The notes: generated by a model from the letters alone, not told the origin. Shown: positions 25,185 through 34,923, counted from the stretch's first letter. The stretch: 64,000 nucleotides of DNA from Granulosicoccus sp045110475 (GCA_045110475.1 JBGCGC010000055.1:1-64000); one strand, 5' to 3'. Numbers and translations: made by a program.

Positions 25185-25834
25185 ATGTAACGAGCCAAGA
25201 GCGGCCGCTACGCATAGCGTTGTCGAAAGGGCGTATTTTTAATGAGACGCTGCCCTTGTTCGAGGCTGCGGGAATTGTGCCTGCCGAAGATCCCGAGCAA
25301 TCTCGCAAGCTGATCATTCCTTGCACCGATCACAACGTGGAATTTTTGATCGTGCGCGCCAGTGATGTTCCCACGTACGTTCAACACGCAGGCGCCGACA
25401 TTGGTGTGGTGGGCAAAGACGTTCTCATGGAGCATGGCGGCAGCGGCGTCGTTGAGCCAATCGATCTTGACATTGCCCGATGCAAACTCATGGTTGCCGG
25501 TTTCCCTGATACAGATCTGGATTCACGCACCCGATTTCGTGTAGCAACCAAGTTTACGGACTGTGCTCGACGTCATTTTGCGGCCAAGGGGCGTCAGGTG
25601 GAAATCATCAAACTCTATGGCTCCATGGAGCTTGCACCGTTGGTGGGTCTGAGCGATCTCATTGTCGATGTGGTGGATACAGGCTCTACGCTCAGGGCTA
25701 ATGGTCTGGTTCCTCTCGAGCACATCAGTGACATCAGTTCGCGTCTTATCGTCAACCGTGCGTCCATGAAGGTGCGCCATGCGCGTATCCATGAAATACT
25801 TGAACGATTGGCTGAGGCTGTCACTGCGGCATAG
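25181..25834 (+). CDS. hisG: ATP phosphoribosyltransferase, short form HisG
   Basis: 217 residues, the short HisG type, which lacks the C-terminal regulatory domain and works with HisZ. Visible: IALSKGRIFNETLPL, DIGVVGKDVLMEHG and the PRPP-binding loop LIVDVVDTGSTLRANGL. First step of histidine synthesis. Overlaps murA by 4 bp. hisD, its usual follower, is not here; aroG follows instead. HisZ should be encoded elsewhere. Confidence 0.92.
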   Translation: MNVTSQERPLRIALSKGRIFNETLPLFEAAGIVPAEDPEQSRKLIIPCTDHNVEFLIVRASDVPTYVQHAGADIGVVGKDVLMEHGGSGVVEPIDLDIARCKLMVAGFPDTDLDSRTRFRVATKFTDCARRHFAAKGRQVEIIKLYGSMELAPLVGLSDLIVDVVDTGSTLRANGLVPLEHISDISSRLIVNRASMKVRHARIHEILERLAEAVTAA

Positions 25835-25875
25835 TCCTAGCCAGCCCAACTTCATATCCTCGGGATAGGTTACAC

Positions 25876-26931
25876 ATGAGTACCAATACAGACGATTTGC
25901 GCATCACCGGGACGGCTCAGTTACGTTCCCCGGAAGAACTCATCAATCTGGTGCCGGTCGGCGCTGTTGCTTCGCAAACAGTAACGCGTTGTCGCAATGA
26001 TGTTCGGGATATCCTGAAAGGTAGCGACGATCGCACGGTCGTGGTGGTCGGTCCCTGTTCGATTCATGACCCGGACGCGGCGCTGGAATATGCGGACCGA
26101 CTGGTCGAGTTACAGCAATCGCTCAGGGAAGAGCTGTGTATCGTGATGCGCGTCTATTTTGAAAAACCACGCACTACGGTGGGTTGGAAAGGGCTTATTA
26201 ACGACCCGACGATGGACAACACGTTCCAGATTAACGAAGGACTGGAAAGAGCGCGCAGGTTGTTATCGTCTATCAACGAGAAAGGCTTGCCTGCAGGCGT
26301 TGAGTACCTCGACCTGATCAGTCCTCAGTACATTGCAGATTTCGTCGGTTGGGGAGCTATTGGCGCGCGCACCACAGAAAGTCAGGGACATCGTGAAATG
26401 GCTTCGGGCCTGTCGTGTCCTGTCGGCTTCAAGAATGGCACGGCAGGCAGCATCCAGATTGCAGTGGATGCCATCGGTGCCGCGCGAGGTTCGCACAATT
26501 TTCTTTCAGTTACCAAGCAGGGTAACTCGGCCATTTTCCAGACCTCGGGCAACGAAGACTGTCATCTGATACTGCGTGGCGGCAAGGCACATACAAACTA
26601 CGATGCGGCGAGTGTCGATGATGCCTGTTCCTTGCTGGTCAAGGCCGGTCTGCCAGAGCGGGTCATGATTGATTGCAGTCACGCCAATTCGCGCAAGATG
26701 CACCGACGGCAGCGTTATGTGTGTCGCGATGTGTGTGCGCAACTGTCAGATGGCGACTCGCGCATTATGGGTGTGATGATAGAGAGCAATCTGGTTGAAG
26801 GTGCTCAAAGCATCAGCAACAAGCCTTTGGTTCGTGGGCAGAGCATAACCGATGCCTGTCTCGGCTGGGACGACACGGTGCCATTGCTTGAACAGCTTGC
26901 CGACGCTGTGCGGTCAAGGCGAAAAAGCTGA
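25876..26931 (+). CDS. aroG: 3-deoxy-7-phosphoheptulonate (DAHP) synthase, class I
   Basis: 351 residues. Condenses phosphoenolpyruvate and erythrose 4-phosphate, the entry to aromatic amino acids. VVGPCSIHDPDAAL, VYFEKPRTTVGWKGLINDP, FKNGTAGSIQIAVDA and IDCSHANSRK mark the AroF/G/H type. Which isozyme (Phe, Tyr or Trp sensitive) cannot be told by eye. Confidence 0.9.
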   Translation: MSTNTDDLRITGTAQLRSPEELINLVPVGAVASQTVTRCRNDVRDILKGSDDRTVVVVGPCSIHDPDAALEYADRLVELQQSLREELCIVMRVYFEKPRTTVGWKGLINDPTMDNTFQINEGLERARRLLSSINEKGLPAGVEYLDLISPQYIADFVGWGAIGARTTESQGHREMASGLSCPVGFKNGTAGSIQIAVDAIGAARGSHNFLSVTKQGNSAIFQTSGNEDCHLILRGGKAHTNYDAASVDDACSLLVKAGLPERVMIDCSHANSRKMHRRQRYVCRDVCAQLSDGDSRIMGVMIESNLVEGAQSISNKPLVRGQSITDACLGWDDTVPLLEQLADAVRSRRKS

Positions 26932-27116
26932 AGTCCTGAATCTGCCCGGGCGATACGTCCTGGGCAATATTGACGGACAGTTCTCAGCGCGAGCGACTGC
27001 AGGTGACAACAAGGTCACCTCCTTGCATCTGAGGTTTTAAGTAAATAGCGCAAACGCCGATTTTCCCCTCAGTACCGGGCAATTGACCTGGCATGCTGAA
27101 TTTCAAGGGGTAGATC

Positions 27117-27758
27117 ATGGCGCGTTCTTCTGACGCTGCGTTTCCAATGTCGCTGATCCGTGACAAGGCGTTTCAGGTGCGACAGATCCGGCGTGTGCTG
27201 TTGTTGACGCTGTTTTTCATTTTGCAATCGACACTGGTGCTGGGTGTTTTCTATCACAGCTTTCTCGGCAATCTGGTAGCTGGTAACGCCCCCATCATGT
27301 TTGCCTCTGAAGACATGGGAGCGATGGCTGATGCGATACCTCCCTTAGGCACGGTGCTCAGTCAGTGGATGATAGCCATGTTGCTGATCAATGCCATCAT
27401 CACCACTGGAATTGCGGTTTACATTCTGCGCAAACTTGGTAATCCACTGCTGGCAATCAAACGTGCGTTGAATGAAATCGGTGATGGTAATTTGAGTGTT
27501 CGCCTGCGCGTAAACGATTCCCGGGAGTTTGGCGAACTGTCCGATGCGCTTAATCGTGCCCTGGAGCAGATACACGGCAAGATCAGTGAAGCGCGAGAAC
27601 TAACCCGCGTCATTGAATCTCTGGATGACCAGCCAGTACCCGATGAAAAAACGGTATTGAAGGCGATGACCGAGTGCCGCGAAGTATTGAGTTATTTCGA
27701 TAATACGAAGGCGGAAAATGACGAATCACAAAAGCGAGATAGCTCAGGCCGGCAATAG
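27117..27758 (+). CDS. Two-helix membrane protein with a HAMP domain and no output domain
   Basis: 213 residues. Membrane helices at ~25-48 (VLLLTLFFILQSTLVLGVFY) and ~84-106 (MIAMLLINAIITTGIAVYIL) enclose a short periplasmic loop. A HAMP domain follows (~108-155: NPLLAIKRALNEIGDGNLSV, then EFGELSDALNRALEQI). After a coiled-coil-like stretch the chain ends with no kinase, GGDEF or chemoreceptor module. An AAGGGG precedes the ATG. It ends 3 bp before the metzincin gene, so the two are likely one operon. Confidence 0.7.
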   Translation: MARSSDAAFPMSLIRDKAFQVRQIRRVLLLTLFFILQSTLVLGVFYHSFLGNLVAGNAPIMFASEDMGAMADAIPPLGTVLSQWMIAMLLINAIITTGIAVYILRKLGNPLLAIKRALNEIGDGNLSVRLRVNDSREFGELSDALNRALEQIHGKISEARELTRVIESLDDQPVPDEKTVLKAMTECREVLSYFDNTKAENDESQKRDSSGRQ

Positions 27759-27761
27759 TCG

Positions 27762-29987
27762 ATGAAACTAATCAATTGCTTGCGGATTCTGGTTGGCCTC
27801 TTTTTTCTGATCATTAGCGCTCAAGCTCACGCCAGCGCGGATGAGCAGTATGAAAAAGCGCTGGCAACCATTGAATCAGGAGACTATGGCAGTGCGCTGG
27901 CCCAGTTACGCCGTCTGCAAAGAGACTACCCCGGTTTCAGCAAACTCGCCGCGGCGCAAACACGCATTGCGGTTTTGCAGGAGTCTGCAGATGCCGGTGA
28001 GTCGTTGCCGGTTTTTCTCAATGCCTTGAGTTTGCGCGATGAAGGTCGCATACAGGAAGCACTTGCAGAGCTTCAGCTTATTGCCGACGCCTACCCCGCA
28101 GGCACCTTGACGGATGATGCGCTTTATATAACTGCTTACTTGCAAGTCATGGATCGTTATGATTTCGCAGCCGCGCGTGTCTCGCTACAGACCTTGCAGC
28201 AACGTTTTCCTGAATCTGCCTATTCCGACTCTGCGCAGTACCTGGATGCCATCGCTATGGAGCAGCTTGGCGATACGCTGGGTGCCAGGCAAGCCCTGAT
28301 CGAATTGCGAGAACGGCACACGGCATTGAGCTTGCCAATGAATTTTCGCTGGCCTGTCGGAAGCGTACTGTCGCGCTACTGGTTTGATCGCGCAGATAGA
28401 AGACTGGCCATTGTTGAGGAACGGATCGCCGGTGCCAGTACTGTGGCAGGCCGCGAAACACAGATCGACGGCAGGCTTCGCCTTGGCGTCAATGTCGGGG
28501 GTGTGGATATGCAGCTGTTGCTTGTGCCCAGCCCGCTAACCCGTACCACACAGTGGCTGGATGCCGCGCTTACTGATCAGGCGCCACCGTCCATCGGTGT
28601 GTTTGATGGCACTGTCGAAGGTGTCGACAATAGTTGGGTCAGGGCTGTGCTGCAAAACGGTTCTCTCACCGGAGTTGTCAACATCGACGGGGTGCAGCAA
28701 CGGTTAACGCCTGCAAATCTTATGGGTACACTGGACTACTATCAGCCGCGTTCACGCAAGGGCACCTTGCCGGGAAGTCATCATTCCGATCTGGCTGATA
28801 CGCTGCAAGGGCTGGACGTACTGGTCGCACCCCCTAACCCGCGCGCCGGGTTGAGTTCTCGAACACGTTCGGTGCAAACGGATGTTCGTGCAGTACCCTT
28901 GTCGATCGTTGTGGACAGCCAATACGATCGTTACTACGCCGGAGAAGGGCTGGCCAATGCGCTCAATAATCTCAATGTAGCCGACGGGGTATACCGACAG
29001 TTTGGTCTTGCCCTGACTCTGGATGAGGCTCTGGAATTTGAGGAGGATGCTGATCCCTTGCAGCTAGGTGCCATGCCTCTGGAATCTATCCTGCGCTCGT
29101 TTCGTGATTACCGTTTACGTTACAAGACAATATTTGAAGATAGCGCATTGTCTTACCTGTTTACCGGAAATCCAAAGACTGACATCACTCTGGGGCTTGC
29201 ATGGATCGATACTGCCTGTCGGCTTGATGGTTACGATGTAGGCGTAACGACGCCTTCTTCCTTTGGAGATGTATTGCTGACGCACGAGTTGGGGCATTCT
29301 TTCGGTGCGCAACATGATAGTGATACCGCGTGCAGTGAGAATCAGGATGCGGTTATGTGGCCAAACATCTCTGAAAGAACGCGGACCAATTTTTCCTCAT
29401 GCAGCAAGCAAAGTGTGCTTTCCGCAAAATCGAAAAGCTGCTTGAAGAACAGTGTCGATCTTGCAGTATCCGCTGGGATCAGTGGAACGTCCATCAGTTT
29501 CAGCGTTTTGAACCCGGATGGGGCCCTGACGCTCGACGCGCAGCTTGACGTGGAAACCAGCGCTCCGGATCAGTTGCAGTGGCCTGCGGGTTGTCAGGTT
29601 CAGACTCCAACCGGTGCAAGCTGCCAGCTTGGCGCTTTGCGACCGGGAGAGAATCGTGTCATCGATTTTCCGGTAACACAGGAATTTCAGAATCGAGATG
29701 CTCCGGTCACGGCTCAGGTGTCCCCGGTCAATGCGCTTGAGCTTCTGCAGTCAAATAATCTGGCAACCGTGTCTCTGACGAGTGGGGAATCGAATCAGCA
29801 TCTTTCGATTGACACCAAGCCAGTGGGATTGACGCAAATGCCGGTCGTGGAGTCGCAGGGTACGCCTGTGGCAGGCGCTGCCAGCTCGTCCGGTTCAACT
29901 AATCTGCTAGCGCTGCTGGTGCTGGCATTTGCGGGTGTTGTACGATTTTTCTCAGGGTCAGGTAAACCGTGGCTCCTAGCGATTTGA
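27762..29987 (+). CDS. Secreted TPR-metzincin (reprolysin-like) metalloprotease
   Basis: 741 residues. Signal peptide (ILVGLFFLIISAQAHA), then a tetratricopeptide region (~28-190, with repeats such as SALAQLRRLQRDYPG and ALAELQLIADAYPAG). A linker follows, then a metzincin domain from ~380 (VPLSIVVDSQYDRYYAG). The zinc site is complete: HELGHSFGAQHD, with His508, Glu509, His512 and His518, and a Met-turn near Met532. Cysteines after the site suggest disulfides. The C-terminus has a Ser/Gly stretch, a hydrophobic helix (NLLALLVLAFAGVVRFF) and a few polar residues, resembling a CTERM sorting tail. Substrate unknown. The 3' end overlaps the convergent protease gene by 12 bp. Confidence 0.75.
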   Translation: MKLINCLRILVGLFFLIISAQAHASADEQYEKALATIESGDYGSALAQLRRLQRDYPGFSKLAAAQTRIAVLQESADAGESLPVFLNALSLRDEGRIQEALAELQLIADAYPAGTLTDDALYITAYLQVMDRYDFAAARVSLQTLQQRFPESAYSDSAQYLDAIAMEQLGDTLGARQALIELRERHTALSLPMNFRWPVGSVLSRYWFDRADRRLAIVEERIAGASTVAGRETQIDGRLRLGVNVGGVDMQLLLVPSPLTRTTQWLDAALTDQAPPSIGVFDGTVEGVDNSWVRAVLQNGSLTGVVNIDGVQQRLTPANLMGTLDYYQPRSRKGTLPGSHHSDLADTLQGLDVLVAPPNPRAGLSSRTRSVQTDVRAVPLSIVVDSQYDRYYAGEGLANALNNLNVADGVYRQFGLALTLDEALEFEEDADPLQLGAMPLESILRSFRDYRLRYKTIFEDSALSYLFTGNPKTDITLGLAWIDTACRLDGYDVGVTTPSSFGDVLLTHELGHSFGAQHDSDTACSENQDAVMWPNISERTRTNFSSCSKQSVLSAKSKSCLKNSVDLAVSAGISGTSISFSVLNPDGALTLDAQLDVETSAPDQLQWPAGCQVQTPTGASCQLGALRPGENRVIDFPVTQEFQNRDAPVTAQVSPVNALELLQSNNLATVSLTSGESNQHLSIDTKPVGLTQMPVVESQGTPVAGAASSSGSTNLLALLVLAFAGVVRFFSGSGKPWLLAI

Positions 29988-31193
29988 TGGTTGGTTAATT
30001 GCCGGACGAGTGCCAAGCCGTACCTTGTAGGCCAGTGGAACCAGTGGTTTGGTGTTGCCGGTTGCATTGAGCGCCAGTGGGTCCGGGCTTCTTAGCAGGG
30101 CTAGCCTGACGGTTGCACCCGGTGGTAGTGCAGAGACAGCCAACAAAAGATGCGTCGCATTGTGTATGGGTTGTTCGCCAAGCTGCACCACAATATCCAT
30201 GGGGCGAATACCGCTCAAATCCGCAGGGCCGCCTTCCTGAACCGCAGTGATAACAGCGCCCTGTTCAACCAGGGCGGTCACAGCGGGATACATATTAATG
30301 TCTTGTGCACCGAGACCGAGCCAACCGCGTGATATCGATCCGTGCTCGATAATTTGCGGCACCACTTGAGCCAGAAGATCGGCAGGGATGGCAAAGCCGA
30401 TACCAACTGCGCCGGCATCCCCCCTGAAAACGGCCGTGTTGACGCCAACAAGCTGCCCCATCGGATTGATCAAAGCGCCGCCGGAGTTGCCGGGATTGAT
30501 TGCAGCGTCTATCTGGACGAAATTTTGCCAGACGGAGGCATTGGCAATTCGGCGTCGAGTAGCACTGACAATTCCCTGAGTGACTGTCTGGCCAACACCA
30601 AACGGGTTTCCGATAGCCAGCACGACATCGCCAACCTTTAACGGGGCAGCCTCATCAAGGCGCATGAAAGGTAGCATTGCAGCATTGATGCGAACGACGG
30701 CAAGATCCGTTTCCGTGTCACTTCCGATGAGGGTGGCGGCATAACTACGACCATCATTAAGCACAACAGTGATTAATTCGAAATTCTCGACGATATGCAG
30801 ATTGGTCAGTACGATTCCGTTGGCATCCACGATAACGCCAGAACCCTGACTGGTTTGTGCGCTGAGGTTACCGGTATCGGGCTCGCTGGCATATATGCTG
30901 ACCACTGCGGGAGCAGCGCGCATGATGCCATCGTTATAGCTGAATACCTGTTCGCCTTGCCGGGGCAGGGTTGCAGGAGCGGATGTTAGGTTTGGCATGC
31001 GCTGCTCTGTCGCAGGCACAGCGATTGCTGTTGCCGTGGTTGAATCGGCAGCTGATGTTGTCAGGGCTGTAGTCGCAGGATTAACTGCGGCTGTCGGATT
31101 TATAAAAGTGCCTATACCTGGAAAAAGGCCGCTCCACCAAAGGCCAGACAGTATGCCGATAACAACACAGGCAGCAAGAAAAATAACGCGCAT
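29976..31193 (-). CDS. degS: DegS/AlgW-type periplasmic serine protease
   Basis: 405 residues from the ATG at 31193, which starts the membrane anchor (VIFLAACVVIGILSGLWW); the frame extends to 31271 without homology. One trypsin-like domain with His (TNLHIVEN), Asp (TDLAVVRI) and Ser (INPGNSGGALINP), then a single PDZ domain (GWLGLGAQDINMYPAV...). A single PDZ and an anchor fit DegS/AlgW, which start the sigma-E (AlgU) envelope-stress cascade by cutting RseA/MucA. The linker after the anchor is Thr/Ala-rich. Close to petABC, as algW is in Pseudomonas. Confidence 0.85.
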   Translation of the reverse strand: MRVIFLAACVVIGILSGLWWSGLFPGIGTFINPTAAVNPATTALTTSAADSTTATAIAVPATEQRMPNLTSAPATLPRQGEQVFSYNDGIMRAAPAVVSIYASEPDTGNLSAQTSQGSGVIVDANGIVLTNLHIVENFELITVVLNDGRSYAATLIGSDTETDLAVVRINAAMLPFMRLDEAAPLKVGDVVLAIGNPFGVGQTVTQGIVSATRRRIANASVWQNFVQIDAAINPGNSGGALINPMGQLVGVNTAVFRGDAGAVGIGFAIPADLLAQVVPQIIEHGSISRGWLGLGAQDINMYPAVTALVEQGAVITAVQEGGPADLSGIRPMDIVVQLGEQPIHNATHLLLAVSALPPGATVRLALLRSPDPLALNATGNTKPLVPLAYKVRLGTRPAINQPSNR

Positions 31194-31481
31194 GACGTTG
31201 AAGTTGATCCGGAAAAAACGATTGAATCGGATGGTACCTTGAATGGCTGGACAAATTTGATCGGAGTACAATCACCCAAAGAAACTCAGCGATGTTCATG
31301 TCTGGCTAAAACAACCGCTAACAGTCGGGATACGCAGTGTTCCTGTGATAAAATGGAATGTTAGCTGCTGTTCCTGCAATGAGGAAACAGTGCGGCTCCG
31401 AAGCCTGCTCTGCGACGTATACACAAGTAAATCTGGTGAGCAAGACATCAGTACCGATTTAGTAATTTCTGGAGATATCAC

Positions 31482-32120
31482 ATGAGTGCCAGTAACAACG
31501 CAGCACCGCCGGGAGATTCCTCGGTTGCTGAAAAAATCGATGATCCGAAAAGACGTCGTATGCTTGTATTGTCGGCTGCCGGTGTTGGCGGCCTGGGCAC
31601 GGCAGCCCTTGCGGCGCCAATGGTTTTTTCGATGTCCCCCAGCGCGCGCGCCAAGGCAGCAGGCGCACCGGTGGAAGCGGACATCAGCAAGTTGACCCCG
31701 GGCCAGTTGCTCACCGTCGAGTGGCGTGGAAAACCAGTGTGGTTGGTGAGACGTACCGAGGAGGTACTTGAGCGGCTGAATGCTGATACAGGCAGATTGT
31801 CCGATCCTGATTCGTCTGCGGAGATGCAGCCTGAATACGCACAGAATCCTTCACGCTCAATTAAACCGGAAGTTCTTGTTGTAGTCGGAATATGCACCCA
31901 CCTCGGTTGCTCGCCAAGTTACAGGCCTGAGATCGCACCTTCAGACCTCGGCGACGATTGGGATGGTGGCTTCTTCTGCCCTTGTCATGGCTCCAAGTTC
32001 GACATGGCCGGGCGTGTTTATGCTGGTGTTCCAGCTCCCTACAATCTGGAAATTCCGCCTTATCGCTATGTTGACGACAGCATCATTATCGTCGGCGAAG
32101 ACCCAGGAGTAGCTGCATGA
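31482..32120 (+). CDS. petA: Ubiquinol-cytochrome c reductase, Rieske iron-sulfur subunit
   Basis: 212 residues. N-terminal twin-basic segment and membrane helix (KRRRMLVLSAAGVGGLGTAA), then the Rieske cluster boxes CTHLGC and CPCHGS that bind the 2Fe-2S centre. Transfers electrons from ubiquinol to cytochrome c1. Overlaps petB by 4 bp. Confidence 0.95.
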   Translation: MSASNNAAPPGDSSVAEKIDDPKRRRMLVLSAAGVGGLGTAALAAPMVFSMSPSARAKAAGAPVEADISKLTPGQLLTVEWRGKPVWLVRRTEEVLERLNADTGRLSDPDSSAEMQPEYAQNPSRSIKPEVLVVVGICTHLGCSPSYRPEIAPSDLGDDWDGGFFCPCHGSKFDMAGRVYAGVPAPYNLEIPPYRYVDDSIIIVGEDPGVAA

Positions 32121-33352
32121 GTGCAAATCTAGACAAGCAGAACGGTGCGATGGCGTGGATTGATGAGCGATTTCCGCTCACCAAGCTCCTCGAGGAGCAC
32201 ATCACCAAATACTACGCACCCAAGAACTTCAACCTTTGGTACTACTTTGGCGCCTTGTCGATGCTTGTTCTGGTCATCCAGATCGTCACAGGCATTTTTC
32301 TCACCATGAGTTACAAACCCGATGGCGCACTCGCGTTCTCTTCGGTTGAATACATCATGCGCGATGTCAACTACGGCTGGCTGATCCGTTACATGCACTC
32401 GACGGGCGCGTCGATGTTCTTCGTGGTGGTCTACCTGCACATGTTCCGAGGCCTTATGTATGGCTCGTACAAAAAGCCTCGCGAATTGCTTTGGGTGTTT
32501 GGTTGTCTTATCTACGTGGTGCTCATGGCAGAGGCCTTCATGGGCTATTTGCTGCCTTGGGGCCAAATGAGTTACTGGGGTGCGCAGGTCATCATATCCT
32601 TGTTTGGCGCTATCCCGTTTGGTATCGGCGACGCAGTCACTCTGTGGCTCAAAGGCGACTATATAGTCTCTGATGCAACACTGAACAGGTTCTTTGCACT
32701 ACACGTCATCGCCGTGCCTCTGGTGTTGCTGTTTCTGGTTGTCGCTCACATCATGGCACTGCACGAGGTGGGTTCCAACAACCCCGATGGTATCGATATC
32801 AAGGCCAACAAGAATGCTGCCGGTATTCCTAAAGACGGTATTCCGTTTCACCCGTACTACACGGTCAAGGATTTTATGGGAGCAATCGTGTTCCTGATCG
32901 TCTTCTTCGCCATTGTGTTCTTTGCTCCAGAGATGGGCGGCTTTTTTCTGGAACACGCCAACTTTATACCGGCTGATCCATTGAAAACGCCTGAGCACAT
33001 TGCGCCGGTCTGGTACTTCACACCGTTCTATGCCATTCTTCGCGCAGTCCCTGACAAGCTTGGCGGCGTTATCGCCATGGCGGCTGCTATCCTGGTGCTG
33101 TTTGTATTGCCATGGATAGACCGTAGTCCGGTTCGTTCAATCCGTTACCGGTCCATCTGGTACAAGATACTGCTGTTCACGTTTGTGATCGCATTTGTTG
33201 TACTCGGCTATCTCGGTATTCAGCCTGCTACTACGCTGTACACGTGGATGTCTCGTATCGGTACCCTCATATACTTCGGTTTCTTTGTAGGGCTCTATTT
33301 CGTCAGTAAGTACGAGACAACCAAACCGCTACCAGAGAGGGTCACTGCGTGA
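32117..33352 (+). CDS. petB: Ubiquinol-cytochrome c reductase, cytochrome b
   Basis: 411 residues with eight membrane helices. Carries both b hemes and the quinol and quinone sites of complex III. Typical blocks: WYYFGALSMLVLVIQIVTG, GYLLPWGQMSYWGAQV, and PEHIAPVWYFTPFYAILR (the PEWY-equivalent region reads APVWY here). Confidence 0.95.
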   Translation: MSANLDKQNGAMAWIDERFPLTKLLEEHITKYYAPKNFNLWYYFGALSMLVLVIQIVTGIFLTMSYKPDGALAFSSVEYIMRDVNYGWLIRYMHSTGASMFFVVVYLHMFRGLMYGSYKKPRELLWVFGCLIYVVLMAEAFMGYLLPWGQMSYWGAQVIISLFGAIPFGIGDAVTLWLKGDYIVSDATLNRFFALHVIAVPLVLLFLVVAHIMALHEVGSNNPDGIDIKANKNAAGIPKDGIPFHPYYTVKDFMGAIVFLIVFFAIVFFAPEMGGFFLEHANFIPADPLKTPEHIAPVWYFTPFYAILRAVPDKLGGVIAMAAAILVLFVLPWIDRSPVRSIRYRSIWYKILLFTFVIAFVVLGYLGIQPATTLYTWMSRIGTLIYFGFFVGLYFVSKYETTKPLPERVTA

Positions 33353-34197
33353 CAGCCAATAACAGACAGGCCAACCGTCTGAATCGCCCTGCTGCCTTGC
33401 GTGTCAAGGCAGCACGCAAGGTCGATAACTCGCGCCTTATCGTGATCGGTACAGCAATCGCGTTAGCGATTGCCGGTCTCATGGTCGCGGGCAAAGCTGA
33501 CGCTGCAGGCCCCAGCATTGCGCTGGAATCACCATTGATAGATCAGGGTAATGAGAGGTCCTTGCAGCGTGGAGCCAGAGCGTTCGTCAATAATTGCATG
33601 GGCTGCCACAGCGCTGGCTACCAGCGTTACAGCAGAATGGCGCAGGACATTGGCCTGAGTGAAGAGGATGTGGAAAACAACCTCATCTTCACAACGGATG
33701 ACGCTGGCGAGCCAACAAAAGTCGGCGCCCTCATGACCAACAACATGTCTACCGACTATGGCAAGCAGGCCTTCGGAGTCGTGCCTCCCAATCTGTCTCT
33801 GACCGCAAGGTCCCGCGGTGTGGACTGGATATACACCTTCCTGAAATCGTATTATGTTGATCCCAGTATCACGACTACCGGCGTAAACAACCTCGTATAC
33901 CCCGGAACAGCCATGCCGCATGTGTTGTGGCAGGAGCAAGGCTGGCAGTCTCCCATTTACGGTGAAGAGGCGCATGGCAGTGCGCCGATCACAGGATTGA
34001 GTGCTGCCGAAGGCGGCAGATTGACGCCTGAGGAGTATGATGACCTCATTGCCGATATCACCAACTTCCTGGCGTACATGGCAGATCCCATCAAACAGAC
34101 GAGGCATCGCGTTGGCATCATTGTCATGCTGTTTCTGTTTGGTTTGCTGGGCATCGCGTACTTGCTGAAGAAAGAGTACTGGAAAGACGTCGTCTAG
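33349..34197 (+). CDS. petC: Ubiquinol-cytochrome c reductase, cytochrome c1
   Basis: 282 residues, GTG start overlapping the petB stop. N-terminal hydrophobic segment, heme c site CMGCH, a methionine ligand candidate in YPGTAMPHVL, and a C-terminal membrane anchor (VGIIVMLFLFGLLGIAYLL). Completes the petABC operon, which ends at a strong terminator. Confidence 0.94.
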   Translation: MTANNRQANRLNRPAALRVKAARKVDNSRLIVIGTAIALAIAGLMVAGKADAAGPSIALESPLIDQGNERSLQRGARAFVNNCMGCHSAGYQRYSRMAQDIGLSEEDVENNLIFTTDDAGEPTKVGALMTNNMSTDYGKQAFGVVPPNLSLTARSRGVDWIYTFLKSYYVDPSITTTGVNNLVYPGTAMPHVLWQEQGWQSPIYGEEAHGSAPITGLSAAEGGRLTPEEYDDLIADITNFLAYMADPIKQTRHRVGIIVMLFLFGLLGIAYLLKKEYWKDVV

Positions 34198-34235
34198 TAT
34201 TTCCGGCTCGCTTTACAATACAATTGAATGTACCA

Positions 34236-34266
34236 AGCCCGCATTGGCCAAATGCGGGCTTTTTTA
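34236..34266 (+). terminator. Rho-independent terminator of petABC
   Basis: AGCCCGCATT pairs perfectly with AATGCGGGCT around GGCCA, followed by six T's. It lies 39 bp after the petC stop. Confidence 0.93.
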
Positions 34267-34284
34267 ACTTGAAGGGAGCCACTC

Positions 34285-34923
34285 TTGAGCTTGATCGGTA
34301 ACAGACGTTCCACGATCCTGATGTACTCTGACGCACACCCTCTGAGTTGGGCAGGCCTGTGCAGCCATCGTGTTCGTGTCGTACTCAGTGAAAAGGATAT
34401 CGCTGCAGAAATCGTATCGGTCACCGAAGGTGAGGTAAACGAGGATCTGTTGCAGTTGAATCCGGCGGGAACCTGCCCGACTCTGGTAGACCGTGATCTG
34501 GCCCTTTATGACGCCCGTGTAATCATTGATTATCTGGACGAGCGGTACCCACATCCTCCTTTCATGCCAATCGATCCCGTGTCCAGAGCACGCACGCGCC
34601 TTGCTTTATATCGCATAGAAGCTGATTGGTATTCGTTATTGCCCAATGCACCCATTCAGAGCCATTCCGCTGAAGAGTCCCAAAAGGCGCTGACAGAGTC
34701 GCTGGTGGCCGCCAATGATGTTTTTGCAGCGTTGCCGTTTTTCTTCAGTGAAGAGTATTCAATTCTGGACGCAACACTAGCGCCCCTGTTGTGGCGGCTT
34801 CCAGCTTATGGCATCGTATTGCCTGAGTCGGCGTCCGCTGTCTCTCAATATGCGAAACGACTGTTTGCCAGGCCGGGATTCATCGCGAGCCTGACTAACG
34901 CGGAAAGGGATATGGTGCAATGA
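34285..34923 (+). CDS. sspA: Stringent starvation protein A
   Basis: 212 residues from a TTG start with AGGGAG 6 nt upstream. Glutathione-transferase fold that binds RNA polymerase and modulates stress and stationary-phase transcription. SHRVRVVLSEKDI, LNPAGTCPTLVDRDLALYDA and IIDYLDERYPHPPFMPIDP are typical. Overlaps sspB by 4 bp. Confidence 0.9.
   Translation: MSLIGNRRSTILMYSDAHPLSWAGLCSHRVRVVLSEKDIAAEIVSVTEGEVNEDLLQLNPAGTCPTLVDRDLALYDARVIIDYLDERYPHPPFMPIDPVSRARTRLALYRIEADWYSLLPNAPIQSHSAEESQKALTESLVAANDVFAALPFFFSEEYSILDATLAPLLWRLPAYGIVLPESASAVSQYAKRLFARPGFIASLTNAERDMVQ

Noticed and set aside
27001..27020. AGGTGAC/GTCACCT hairpin after aroG as a terminator
   Set aside because: Only 7 bp and no T-run follows, so it was not listed as a terminator.
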